Source: Streptomyces longhuiensis
GTDB lineage: Bacteria; Actinomycetota; Actinomycetes; Streptomycetales; Streptomycetaceae
DNA length: 64,000 nucleotides
NCBI RefSeq assembly: GCF_020616555.1
Contig: NZ_CP085173.1
Coordinates: forward strand, 7,518,001-7,582,000
Direction: 5' to 3'
In this document: one piece after another, positions 33,007-40,761 of the stretch
Numbering within the stretch: the stretch's first letter is position 1
How the letters are laid out: each line of letters opens with the position of its first letter
The notes under the pieces: generated by a model
What the model was told of the DNA's origin: nothing
Database searches by the model: none
Seen by the model: only the letters and a program-made list of their open reading frames with translations
Made by a program: the position numbers and the translations under genes

Positions 33007-33729
33007 ATGAGCGTGACGAGTCGGTACAAGGACGCCTGGGAGAGCTTCTGGCGCGAGGCTCCCGGCGAACCCGGCGGGGTCTTCTGGGACGCCGAGCCCG
33101 ACCTCACCGCGGCTGTCCACCTCGCCCTGTTCGAGCCGCACTTGACGAAGGGCCTGCCCGTCGTCGACCTCGGCTGCGGGAACGGCACCCAGACCCGCTT
33201 CCTCGCCGACCGCTACCCGCGTGTCGTCGGCGCCGACCTCTCCGTCGCCGCCCTGGACCACGCCCGGCACGCCGACCCCGCGGGACGGGCCGACTTCCGG
33301 CAGATCGACGCCACCGAGCAGACCGAGGCACACCGGCTGCACGCCGAACTCGGCGACGCGAACGTGTACATGCGGGGCGTGCTGCACCAGTGCGAGTCCG
33401 ATGACCGTCAGCCGCTGGTCGACGGCATCGCGGCGCTCGTCGGCGAGCGCGGCCGGGCCTTCGTCGTGGAGCTCGCCGAGGCGGCCCGGCCCGTCCTGAT
33501 GTCTCTCGCGCAGAGCCCCGCGGGCCCGCCCGCGAAGCTGGCACCGGTCTTCGCCCACGGCATCGCGCCCGGCGAGGTGTCCGACGCGGCGGTCCCCGAC
33601 CACGTACGGACCGCGGGTCTCGATGTGCTCGCGAGCGGCGAACTCCCGCTCACCACCACCGAGTACACACCCGACGGCACCCGCATCGAGCTCCCGTCAC
33701 GATGGCTCGTCGTGGGGCGGGCACACTAG
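33007..33729 (+). CDS. Class I SAM-dependent methyltransferase
   Basis: 240 residues with the SAM-binding motif I VVDLGCGNGTQTRFLAD near residue 52, the acidic end of strand 2 (VVGADLSVAAL) near 75, and motif post-I DFRQIDATE near 99. The GVLHQCESDDR segment around 123 is the usual motif IV region. Substrate unknown. ATG 33007 follows GGGAGCTG. Its last 33 bases overlap the 3' end of a gene on the other strand. I see no operon partner. Confidence 0.87.
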   Translation: MSVTSRYKDAWESFWREAPGEPGGVFWDAEPDLTAAVHLALFEPHLTKGLPVVDLGCGNGTQTRFLADRYPRVVGADLSVAALDHARHADPAGRADFRQIDATEQTEAHRLHAELGDANVYMRGVLHQCESDDRQPLVDGIAALVGERGRAFVVELAEAARPVLMSLAQSPAGPPAKLAPVFAHGIAPGEVSDAAVPDHVRTAGLDVLASGELPLTTTEYTPDGTRIELPSRWLVVGRAH

Positions 33730-34134
33730 GCGCCGCAGGCCCAGGCGCCTCAGGGCGTTGCCGAAAGGGCCCAGGAGATGCGGGCAGAGCGGCCGGCCGT
33801 GCCGGAGCGGGACGCCATCGTGTGCGGTGACCGCGAGGAAGAAGCCGCGGCCGAGCCGGGTCTGGAGCGTGGTGTTCCAGCGGTAACCGTGGCCGTGGGC
33901 CAGCGCGACCCGCACCACCCGCCGGCCGAGCCCCTCCTGGCGGCGTGACTCCAGGATCCAGATGCCGAGGAGCCGGCCCGCGCGGCACGGCGCGCACAGC
34001 CGGAAGCGGACCTGGCCGACGAGCGCGCCGCTCTCGTCGTGGAGCAGCACCTCACCGGCGCCGCGCGCCGTGCGGGGAGGGATGCTCGTGAGGCGCACCG
34101 GCCCGGACGGTGACGCCGGCGGGCCGGAGCCCAT
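33697..34134 (-). CDS. Hypothetical protein with GNAT-like segment
   Basis: 145 residues. The middle part, ILESRRQEGLGRRVVRVALAHGHGYRW, resembles the acetyl-CoA-binding R/Q-x-x-G-x-G/A loop and following helix of GNAT acetyltransferases, and the preceding VGQVRFRLCAPCRAGRLLGIW fits the strands before it. The N- and C-terminal parts are not recognisable and the protein is shorter than a complete GNAT domain. It follows the GlsB-like gene by 18 bases on the same strand and could be its operon partner. The coding end overlaps the methyltransferase gene by 33 bases, which lowers certainty that the full frame is used. Confidence 0.5.
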   Translation of the reverse strand: MGSGPPASPSGPVRLTSIPPRTARGAGEVLLHDESGALVGQVRFRLCAPCRAGRLLGIWILESRRQEGLGRRVVRVALAHGHGYRWNTTLQTRLGRGFFLAVTAHDGVPLRHGRPLCPHLLGPFGNALRRLGLRRLVCPPHDEPS

Positions 34135-34152
34135 GAGGGATCGACCCGCCCG

Positions 34153-34419
34153 TCAGTCGCGCGAGTTGCCGAAGAGGACTCGGTAGCCGATGAGCAGGAC
34201 GAGCGAGCCGCCGATGGCCGCGATCCAGGTGGGCCCGTCGAAGAACTGGTTGTCGATCGGGCGGTCGAAGAACCGCGACGAGACCCAGCCGCCGACGAAC
34301 GCGCCGGCGACGCCGATGAGGGTCGTGCCGATCAGGCCGCCCGGGTCGCGGCCGGGGAGCAGGACCTTGGCGATGACTCCGGCGACGAGGCCGAGGATGA
34401 TCCAGCTGATGATGCCCAC
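34153..34419 (-). CDS. GlsB/YeaQ/YmgE-family stress membrane protein
   Basis: 88 residues with three hydrophobic helices and the glycine-rich family pattern: ISWIILGLVAGVIAKVLLPG, then GGLIGTTLIGVAGAFVGGW and AAIGGSLVLLIGYRVLF. These small proteins are transglycosylase-associated or stress-induced inner-membrane proteins with no known reaction. I start at GTG 34419, with GAGGGGA about 11 bases upstream; the frame is open far upstream through the neighbouring gene but without meaning. A 15-bp element shared with the LCP/TatA promoter region lies 85 bases upstream. Confidence 0.85.
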   Translation of the reverse strand: MGIISWIILGLVAGVIAKVLLPGRDPGGLIGTTLIGVAGAFVGGWVSSRFFDRPIDNQFFDGPTWIAAIGGSLVLLIGYRVLFGNSRD

Positions 34420-34503
34420 GTGTGCGTCGTTCCCCTCGGTGATGGGTGGTGCCTTGCGCCTGTGCTTCGCCTGTGTTTCCGGCTGAGCTCGTGCGTTGCG
34501 AAT

Positions 34504-34518
34504 TTGCGCAACTGTACA
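34504..34518. promoter_or_regulatory. Copy 1 of a 15-bp element, upstream of the GlsB-like gene
   Basis: TTGCGCAACTGTACA on the plus strand. The identical 15-mer occurs in reverse orientation at 36118-36132. It includes the palindrome TTGCGCAA. Read toward the GlsB-like gene it is TGTACAGTTGCGCAA, with TACAGT as a possible -10. Confidence 0.6.
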
Positions 34519-34562
34519 GACAGAGATGAAGACGCGATACCGCCCCGGTCGGTTGCACCAGG

Positions 34563-36089
34563 TCAGCCGTAGGACAGGTTCGAGCACAGGTTGTCGTCGG
34601 CGGAGCGGGCGTCGTCGGAGACCTCGGACGGTATGGCGGGGGGTGCCGGCGACGCCGTCGCGGCGGCCGACGGATGGTCCGCGTAGTCCTGCCCGAGGAT
34701 CGCCTTGATGCCCGCGGTCGAGCTCTCTTCCAGGCGGGCGCCCGGGAACCGCTGGGCGAGCGTGCCCGCTCGCGCCTTCTCGCCCGGGCCGTACTGGATC
34801 AGCGTGGTGGCCTGGTCCTGGGTGGACGCCGTCGCCGTGCCCGTGACGGTGAACCCGTCGTCCTCCAGGGTGCGCGCGGCCTGGGCGGCCAGTCCCATGA
34901 CGGTCGTTCCGTTGTAGACGGCGACGCGGATACCGTCCCCCGGACTCGGTGCGGCGGAGGGCGCGGGGGAGGCGCTCGACCGGGCGTCCTTCTTGCCGCT
35001 GGCGTCCTTCCCGTCGATGGTCCGGTCGTCCCTGAGCGAGGCCCACAGGGCGTCGGCGTCCGGTTCGACGACCGCGACGCGGCTTCCCTCGTAGCGCCAG
35101 GGGATGGTGACGAACTTGGTGTTGTGCAGGTCGATGTTCTTGAGGGACATCGCGAAGGAGAGGAGCTTGTCGGCGGAGCCGAGGCCGGGGTCGACGGTCA
35201 TCGACCGCGTGGCCGCGTTCGCGAGCGGCAGGAGCTTCGTGGGTGTCAGGCCGTCGCTCTTGACCTTCTTGATGAGGCTGCCGACGAAGGCCTGCTGTCG
35301 CTTGATGCGGCCGATGTCGGAGCCGTCGCCGATGCCGTGACGCAGGCGGACGTAGTCGAGGGCCTTCTGCCCGGAGACCTTCTGTTCGCCGCGCGGGAAC
35401 AGGAGCTTGCCGGGGGTCGTGCGATGGGGGTTGAGATCGCGCTGGTGGATGGGCTGCGGGAGGCACACCTCCACGCCGCCGACGACGTCGGTCAGGGCGG
35501 CGAAGCCCTTGAAGTCCACGACGACGGTGTGGTCGACGCGCAGGCCCGTCAGCTTCTCCACCGTGTTCTGCGTGCAGGCGGGGTTGCCGCGGGCGGTCTC
35601 GCCGGTCGAGTACGCGGCGTTGAACATCGTGTCGGGCCGCGTCCTGGTCCAGCTGCCGTCGGGCAGTTTGCAGGGCGGGATCGTGACGAGGGTGTCGCGC
35701 GGGACCGACACCGCGACGGCGTTGCGATGGTCGGCGTAGACGTGCAGCAGGAACGCCGTGTCCGAGCGGCCGATGTCGCCCTTGTCGCCGCCGCCCAGCG
35801 CCTCGTTGCCGCCGGTGCGCGCGTCGGAGCCGATGACGAGGACGTTCTCACCCTTCGACGCGTCGGCGTCCGGGCGGTCGCCGGAGATGCCGTCCGAGCT
35901 GAACGTGTTGATGTCGCCGCCGAGTTTCAGGTACACCCAGCCCGCGCCGCCGGTCAGGAGGACGAGCAGGGACAGGGCTATCGCGAGCGTGAAGCGCACG
36001 CGGCTGCGCCTCGGTCGCCGCGAGCGTGGGGCGGTCCTGGCGCTGCCTCCTCGGCGCGGGGGTGACAACTGCTCACGGGTGCCTGCCAT
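34563..36089 (-). CDS. LytR-CpsA-Psr (LCP) family cell-wall ligase with LytR_C domain
   Basis: 508 residues. A basic N-terminus (RRPRRSRVR) is followed by one membrane helix at about 32-52, then the extracytoplasmic LCP domain: NVLVIGSDARTG near 83, GRSDTAFLLHVYAD near 105, VSVPRDTLVTIP near 127, and YVRLRHGIGDGSDIGRIKRQQ near 245. The arginine and aspartate residues there bind the polyprenyl-pyrophosphate donor. A LytR_C domain (IRVAVYNGTTVMGLAAQAA) is near 400. LCP proteins attach glycopolymers to peptidoglycan. ATG 36089 is chosen because homology and a GAGGG site support it. Divergent from the short tatA gene. Confidence 0.92.
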   Translation of the reverse strand: MAGTREQLSPPRRGGSARTAPRSRRPRRSRVRFTLAIALSLLVLLTGGAGWVYLKLGGDINTFSSDGISGDRPDADASKGENVLVIGSDARTGGNEALGGGDKGDIGRSDTAFLLHVYADHRNAVAVSVPRDTLVTIPPCKLPDGSWTRTRPDTMFNAAYSTGETARGNPACTQNTVEKLTGLRVDHTVVVDFKGFAALTDVVGGVEVCLPQPIHQRDLNPHRTTPGKLLFPRGEQKVSGQKALDYVRLRHGIGDGSDIGRIKRQQAFVGSLIKKVKSDGLTPTKLLPLANAATRSMTVDPGLGSADKLLSFAMSLKNIDLHNTKFVTIPWRYEGSRVAVVEPDADALWASLRDDRTIDGKDASGKKDARSSASPAPSAAPSPGDGIRVAVYNGTTVMGLAAQAARTLEDDGFTVTGTATASTQDQATTLIQYGPGEKARAGTLAQRFPGARLEESSTAGIKAILGQDYADHPSAAATASPAPPAIPSEVSDDARSADDNLCSNLSYG

Positions 36090-36117
36090 GGGGTGCGCCC
36101 TCACTCGGATCCGGGGT

Positions 36118-36132
36118 TGTACAGTTGCGCAA
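36118..36132. promoter_or_regulatory. Copy 2 of the 15-bp element, between the LCP gene and tatA
   Basis: TGTACAGTTGCGCAA on the plus strand is the exact reverse complement of the element at 34504-34518. It lies 29 bases upstream of the LCP start and 72 bases upstream of the tatA-like ATG. On the minus strand TAGATT (36136-36131) overlapping its edge could be the -10 of the LCP gene. Confidence 0.6.
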
Positions 36133-36203
36133 TCTAGCAAGCTTCTTGGTGGGTGCCGTCCGTGGCGCACACCTCATCCGAAGAGACGAAGGGTGGGGCG
36201 AAA

Positions 36204-36392
36204 ATGTTCCGCAACGGTCTGGAGCCCTGGCACCTGCTCATTGTGGCGATCGTGGTCATCGTTTTGTTCGGCTCGAAGAAACTCCCCGACACGGCACGTG
36301 CGCTCGGCAAATCGCTGCGGATCCTCAAGAGCGAGACCGCGGCGATGAAGACCGACGAGGTCGAGGAGCGCCGGGACACAGCCGCGTCCTGA
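36204..36392 (+). CDS. tatA: Short TatA/E-type twin-arginine translocase subunit paralogue
   Basis: 62 residues: a short N-terminal segment, one membrane helix ([13 protein letters not shown], about 10-22), the FG hinge at 22-23, and an amphipathic helix [21 protein letters not shown]. This is the TatA layout. It is shorter than usual TatA proteins because the acidic C-terminal tail is only about 15 residues. No tatB or tatC is nearby, so it is probably an additional copy and not the main translocase subunit. ATG 36204 is preceded by GGGTGGGG. A hairpin terminator follows. Divergent from the LCP gene. Confidence 0.88.
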   Translation: MFRNGLEPWHLLIVAIVVIVLFGSKKLPDTARALGKSLRILKSETAAMKTDEVEERRDTAAS

Positions 36393-36403
36393 CGTCATGG
36401 ATC

Positions 36404-36421
36404 CCCCTCCGACCGGAGGGG
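36404..36421 (+). terminator. Hairpin terminator after the tatA-like gene
   Basis: A perfect 7-bp stem (36404-36410 with 36415-36421) closes a GACC loop, 11 bases after the stop. Confidence 0.65.
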
Positions 36422-36492
36422 CGCCCGCCGCCTTTCGGTGGACTGGACCTCTGGCTCTCAGGGTGGCTCTGGCCTGCGCGTTCTCCGACGCG

Positions 36493-36498
36493 TACCGT
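36493..36498 (+). promoter_or_regulatory. -10 hexamer of a probable leaderless promoter for the peptidase operon
   Basis: TACCGT is eight bases before the ATG at 36507 and no ribosome binding site is present. It would drive the four-gene peptidase operon. Confidence 0.4.
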
Positions 36499-36506
36499 GA
36501 TGCGCC

Positions 36507-37340
36507 ATGAAGATCCTCATCAGCGCCGACATGGAGGGCGCCACCGGCGTGACCTGGCCGGGGGACGTGCTGCCCGGCACCCCGCAGTGGGAGCGCTGCC
36601 GGTCCCTGTTCACCTCGGACGTCAACGCCGCCGTGCTCGGCTTCTTCGACGGGGGCGCCGACGAGGTGCTCATCAACGAGGCCCACTGGTCGATGCGCAA
36701 CCTGCTCCTGGAGCAACTCGACGAGCGCGCGGAGATGATCACGGGCCGCCACAAGACGCTCTCCATGGTCGAGGGCGTCCAGCACGGTGACGTCGACGGC
36801 ATCGCGTTCATCGGCTACCACACGGGCGCCGGCACGGAGGGCGTCCTCGCCCACACGTACCTCGCCAACTCCATCACCGGCGTCTGGATCAACGGCGTAC
36901 GGGCGAGCGAGGGCCTGCTCAACGCGCACGTCGTCGCCGAGTACGGCGTACCCGTCGTCCTCGTCACCGGCGACGACCTCACCTGCGACGACGCGCTCGG
37001 CTACGCGCCCGAGGCCCGCAAGGTCGCGGTCAAGGACTATGTGTCCCGGTATGCGGCTGTCTGCCGTACGCCGAAGCGGACCGCCGCCGACATCCGGGCC
37101 GCGGCGAAGGAGGCGGCGGCACTCGCCGTGCGCCACGAGCCCGTCCAGGGCGGCCCGTTCACCATCGAGCTCGAGTTCGACGCCGAGCATCTTTCGATGG
37201 CCGCGACGGTGGTGCCCGGCGTCCGGCGCACCGGCGAACGCAGGATCTCCTACACGAACGACAACATGTACGACGGCATCCGCGCCTTCAAGGCGGTCAC
37301 CACGATCGTCTCGGCCGCGGTGGAGGAACAGTATGGCTGA
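36507..37340 (+). CDS. M55-family D-aminopeptidase (DppA-like)
   Basis: 277 residues, the size of Bacillus DppA, a zinc D-aminopeptidase that releases N-terminal D-amino acids such as D-Ala from short peptides. The ligands and catalytic residues align: Asp8 and Glu10 in SADMEG, His60 in NEAHWS, His105 in IGYHTGAG, His116 in LAHTYL and Glu135 in ASEGLLNA. No signal peptide, so it acts in the cytoplasm. Its stop overlaps the start of the M20 gene by 8 bases. It opens a four-peptidase operon that I interpret as recycling of cell-wall peptides. Confidence 0.92.
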   Translation: MKILISADMEGATGVTWPGDVLPGTPQWERCRSLFTSDVNAAVLGFFDGGADEVLINEAHWSMRNLLLEQLDERAEMITGRHKTLSMVEGVQHGDVDGIAFIGYHTGAGTEGVLAHTYLANSITGVWINGVRASEGLLNAHVVAEYGVPVVLVTGDDLTCDDALGYAPEARKVAVKDYVSRYAAVCRTPKRTAADIRAAAKEAAALAVRHEPVQGGPFTIELEFDAEHLSMAATVVPGVRRTGERRISYTNDNMYDGIRAFKAVTTIVSAAVEEQYG

Positions 37341-38667
37341 GCAGGCATTTCAGGTGGACGAGCAGGCGCTCGACGAGGTCGTGACCTTCACGTCCGAGCT
37401 CATCCGTATCGACACCACCAACCGCGGCGGCGGCGACTGCCAGGAGCGCCCGGCCGCCGAGTACGCTGCCGCGAAGCTCGCCGAAGCGGGCCTGGAGCCG
37501 ACCCTCCTCGAACGCACCAAGGGGCGCACGAACGTCGTCGCGCGCATCGCCGGTACGGACCCGTCCGCCGACGCGATGCTCGTCCACGGCCACCTCGACG
37601 TCGTTCCCGCGGAGGCCGCCGACTGGAGCGTGCACCCGTTCTCCGGGGAGATCCGCGACGGGGTCGTGTGGGGCCGCGGCGCCGTCGACATGAAGAACAT
37701 GGACGCGATGATCCTCGCCGTCGTCCGGCAGTGGGCCCGCGCCGGTGTGCGCCCGCGCCGCGACATCGTCGTGGCCTTCACGGCCGACGAGGAGGCGAGC
37801 GCCGAGGACGGTTCCGGCTTCCTCGCCGACCGGCACGCCGGCCTCTTCGAGGGCTGCACCGAGGGCATCAGCGAATCGGGAGCCTTCACCTTCCACGACG
37901 GCTACGGCAAGCAGATCTACCCGATCGCGGCGGGCGAACGCGGCACGGGCTGGCTCCGGCTCACCGCCCGCGGCAAGGCGGGCCACGGCTCGAAGGTGAA
38001 CCACGCCAACGCCGTCACCAGGCTCGCCGCCGCCGTCGCGCGGATCGGCGAGCACGAGTGGCCGGTGCGGCTCACGCCGACCGTGTCCGCCGCGCTGACC
38101 GAACTGGCGGCCCTGTACGGCATCGACGCCGGCGTGGACTCCCCGGACTTCTCGGCCGACGAGCTCCTCGCCAAGCTCGGCCCGGCCGCGGCGCTCGTCG
38201 CGCCGACCGTCCGCAACAGCGCCAACCCGACGATGCTGACCGCCGGATACAAGATCAACGTGATCCCCGGCGAGGCGACCGCGCACATCGACGGCCGGTA
38301 TCTGCCGGGCGGCGAGGACGAGTTCCGCGAGACCCTCGACCGGCTCACCGGACCCGATGTGGAGTGGGAGTTCGAGCACCGCGAGGTCGCGCTCCAGGCG
38401 CCGGTCGACTCGCCGACGTTCGCGAGGATGCGCTCGGCGGTGGAGGAGTTCGCGCCAGAGGGGCACGTCGTGCCGTACTGCATGTCGGGCGGCACCGACG
38501 CCAAGCAGTTCTCGCGGCTCGGCATCACGGGCTACGGCTTCGCGCCGCTGAAGCTCCCCGAGGGCTTCGACTACCAGGCGCTCTTCCACGGTGTGGACGA
38601 GCGGGTCCCGGTCGAGGCGCTGCACTTCGGAGTCCGCGTGCTCGACCGCTTCCTGCGGTCCGCGTAG
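37333..38667 (+). CDS. M20-family metallopeptidase
   Basis: 444 residues of the ArgE/DapE/carboxypeptidase G2 family. Zinc-site motifs: LVHGHLDVVPAE near residue 78 (His and catalytic Asp), VWGRGAVDMKNMDA near 112 (bridging Asp), FTADEEAS near 148 (catalytic and ligand Glu), and the C-terminal LFHGVDERVP near 418 (His). The dimerisation lid domain runs from about 195 to 320, with GKAGHGSKVNHANA. Members remove acyl groups or the C-terminal residue of dipeptides. It starts within the end of the M55 gene, so coupled translation is expected. It is soluble with no signal peptide. Confidence 0.92.
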   Translation: MAEQAFQVDEQALDEVVTFTSELIRIDTTNRGGGDCQERPAAEYAAAKLAEAGLEPTLLERTKGRTNVVARIAGTDPSADAMLVHGHLDVVPAEAADWSVHPFSGEIRDGVVWGRGAVDMKNMDAMILAVVRQWARAGVRPRRDIVVAFTADEEASAEDGSGFLADRHAGLFEGCTEGISESGAFTFHDGYGKQIYPIAAGERGTGWLRLTARGKAGHGSKVNHANAVTRLAAAVARIGEHEWPVRLTPTVSAALTELAALYGIDAGVDSPDFSADELLAKLGPAAALVAPTVRNSANPTMLTAGYKINVIPGEATAHIDGRYLPGGEDEFRETLDRLTGPDVEWEFEHREVALQAPVDSPTFARMRSAVEEFAPEGHVVPYCMSGGTDAKQFSRLGITGYGFAPLKLPEGFDYQALFHGVDERVPVEALHFGVRVLDRFLRSA

Positions 38668-38715
38668 GCGCCGCCGGGAGGGTTTCGGCAAGCGGTTGGG
38701 GAGACGGTCTAGGAA

Positions 38716-40761
38716 ATGGCGTCACACGTGGAGAACATGGGGGCCTCTGAAGTCATGGGGGACGTGGACAAGTTGGTGCTGATCCAGAGTTACGGTTCGT
38801 GGCCGTCGCCGATCACGGCCGCGCTCGCCGCGGCGCACGACGGGAAGCCGGAGTACGTCGGCTTCGTCGGCGACGAGGCGTGGTGGACCGAACCCCGCCC
38901 GGCCGAGGGCGGCCGGCGGGCCCTGATCAGGCGGCACGCGGACGGCACGGAGCACACCGTGCTGCCCGCGCCGTGGAACGTGCGCAGCCGCGTCATCGAG
39001 TACGGCGGACAGCCGTGGGCCGGAGCCGGGCGCCCCGAAGGCCCGCACGGTCCGCTGGTGGTGTTCGTCGACTTCGCGGACCAGCGGCTCTACGCCTACG
39101 AGCCCGACGCCCCCGGCGCCGTGCCCCGCCCCCTCACGCCCGTCTCCGCGGTGGGGGACGGGCTGCGCTGGGCCGATCCGCAGATCCACCTCGACCGGGG
39201 CGAAGTCTGGTGCGTCCTGGAGGAGTTCACCGGGGACGGGCCGACCGACGTGCGCCGCGTCGCCGCCGCGGTGCCGCTCGACGGGAGCGCGGCCGAGGAC
39301 CGCGGATCCGTGCGCGAACTCTCCGACGGTCGCCACCGGTTCGTCACGGGCCCCCGCCTCTCGCCCGACGGCCGCCGCGCCGCCTGGCTCGCCTGGGACC
39401 ACCCGCGCATGCCGTGGGACGGCACGGAGCTGGTCGTCGCCGACGTGTCCGCCGACGGCACGTTCAGCGGGGCGAGGACGGCGTTCGGCGGGCCCGACGA
39501 GTCCGTCGCGCAGGTGGAGTGGGCGCCGGACGGCGCCCTCGTCTACTCCAGCGACCGCAGCGGCTGGTGGAACCTCTACCGCGTCGGCCCGGACGGCGCG
39601 CCGCGGCCCCTGTGCCCGCGCGAGGAGGAGTTCGGCGGACCGCTCTGGAAGATCGGCCACCGCTGGTTCGCCCCGCTGGAGAGCGGCCTGATCGCCGTCG
39701 TCCACGGCGTCGGCGCCACCGCGCTCGGCGTCCTCGACCCGGCGACCGGCGAGGTCGTGGACGCCGCCGGACCCTGGACCGAGTGGAGCCCCTCGCTCGC
39801 GGTGCACGGCACCCGCGTCGTCGGCATAGCGGCCAGCCCGCGCACCGGCCACGAGGTCGTGGAGCTCGACACGTGTACGGGCCGGGCGCGCGTCGTCGGC
39901 GCCGCGCACTCCGACGCCGTCGACCCCGCCTACTGCCCGGAGCCCCAGATCCGCACCTTCGCGGGCCCCGAGGGCAGGGACATCCACGCCCACATCTACC
40001 CGCCGCACAGTCCCACTCACGCCGCGCCCGACGACGAGCTGCCGCCCTACGTCGTGTGGGCACACGGCGGCCCCACCGGGCACTCGCCCCTCGTACTCGA
40101 CCTGGAGATCGCCTACTTCACCTCGCGCGGCATCGGCGTCGCCGAGGTCAACTACGGCGGCTCCACCGGCTACGGCCGTGAGTACCGCAACCGCCTGCGC
40201 GAACAGTGGGGCGTCGTCGACGTCGAGGACTGCGCCGCCGTGGCGCTCGCGCTCGCCGCCGAGGGAACCGCCGACCGCGACCGGCTCGCGATCCGCGGCG
40301 GCAGCGCCGGGGGCTGGACCACGGCCGCCTCCCTGACCAGCACCGACGTCTACGCCTGCGGCACGATCCTCTACCCCATCCTCGACCTCACGGCCTGGGG
40401 CTCCGGCGAGACGCACGACTTCGAGTCCCAGTACCTGGAGTCGCTCGTCGGGCCGCTCGCCGAGGTGCCCGCGCGGTACGTCGAGCGCTCGCCGGCCGAG
40501 CACGCGGAGCGGCTCACCGCGCCGTTCCTGCTGCTCCAGGGGCTCGACGACGTGATCTGCCCGCCCGCGCAGTGCGAGCGGTTCCTCGCCCGCCTGGACG
40601 GCCGGCGCGTCCCGCACGCGTACATCGCCTTCGAGGGCGAGAGCCACGGGTTCCGGCGCGCGGACACCATGATCCGCGTCCTGGAGTCCGAACTCTCCCT
40701 GTACGCCCAGGTGTTCGGCCTCCATCCGACCGGGATTCCCACGCTGGAGCTGTCCAAGTGA
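38716..40761 (+). CDS. S9-family prolyl oligopeptidase-like serine peptidase
   Basis: 681 residues: a seven-bladed beta-propeller region (about 60-420, with repeated DG and W/F-rich blades) and a C-terminal alpha/beta hydrolase domain. The triad is Ser530 in IRGGSAGGWTTA, Asp in GLDDVICPPAQ near 613 and His in GESHGFRRADT near 645; HGGPTGHS near 450 forms the oxyanion region. These enzymes cut short peptides or act as acylaminoacyl peptidases. The start is not firm: ATG 38716 is used, but in-frame ATGs at 38737 and 38758 would trim the N-terminus. The stop overlaps the next gene as GTGA. Confidence 0.9.
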   Translation: MASHVENMGASEVMGDVDKLVLIQSYGSWPSPITAALAAAHDGKPEYVGFVGDEAWWTEPRPAEGGRRALIRRHADGTEHTVLPAPWNVRSRVIEYGGQPWAGAGRPEGPHGPLVVFVDFADQRLYAYEPDAPGAVPRPLTPVSAVGDGLRWADPQIHLDRGEVWCVLEEFTGDGPTDVRRVAAAVPLDGSAAEDRGSVRELSDGRHRFVTGPRLSPDGRRAAWLAWDHPRMPWDGTELVVADVSADGTFSGARTAFGGPDESVAQVEWAPDGALVYSSDRSGWWNLYRVGPDGAPRPLCPREEEFGGPLWKIGHRWFAPLESGLIAVVHGVGATALGVLDPATGEVVDAAGPWTEWSPSLAVHGTRVVGIAASPRTGHEVVELDTCTGRARVVGAAHSDAVDPAYCPEPQIRTFAGPEGRDIHAHIYPPHSPTHAAPDDELPPYVVWAHGGPTGHSPLVLDLEIAYFTSRGIGVAEVNYGGSTGYGREYRNRLREQWGVVDVEDCAAVALALAAEGTADRDRLAIRGGSAGGWTTAASLTSTDVYACGTILYPILDLTAWGSGETHDFESQYLESLVGPLAEVPARYVERSPAEHAERLTAPFLLLQGLDDVICPPAQCERFLARLDGRRVPHAYIAFEGESHGFRRADTMIRVLESELSLYAQVFGLHPTGIPTLELSK

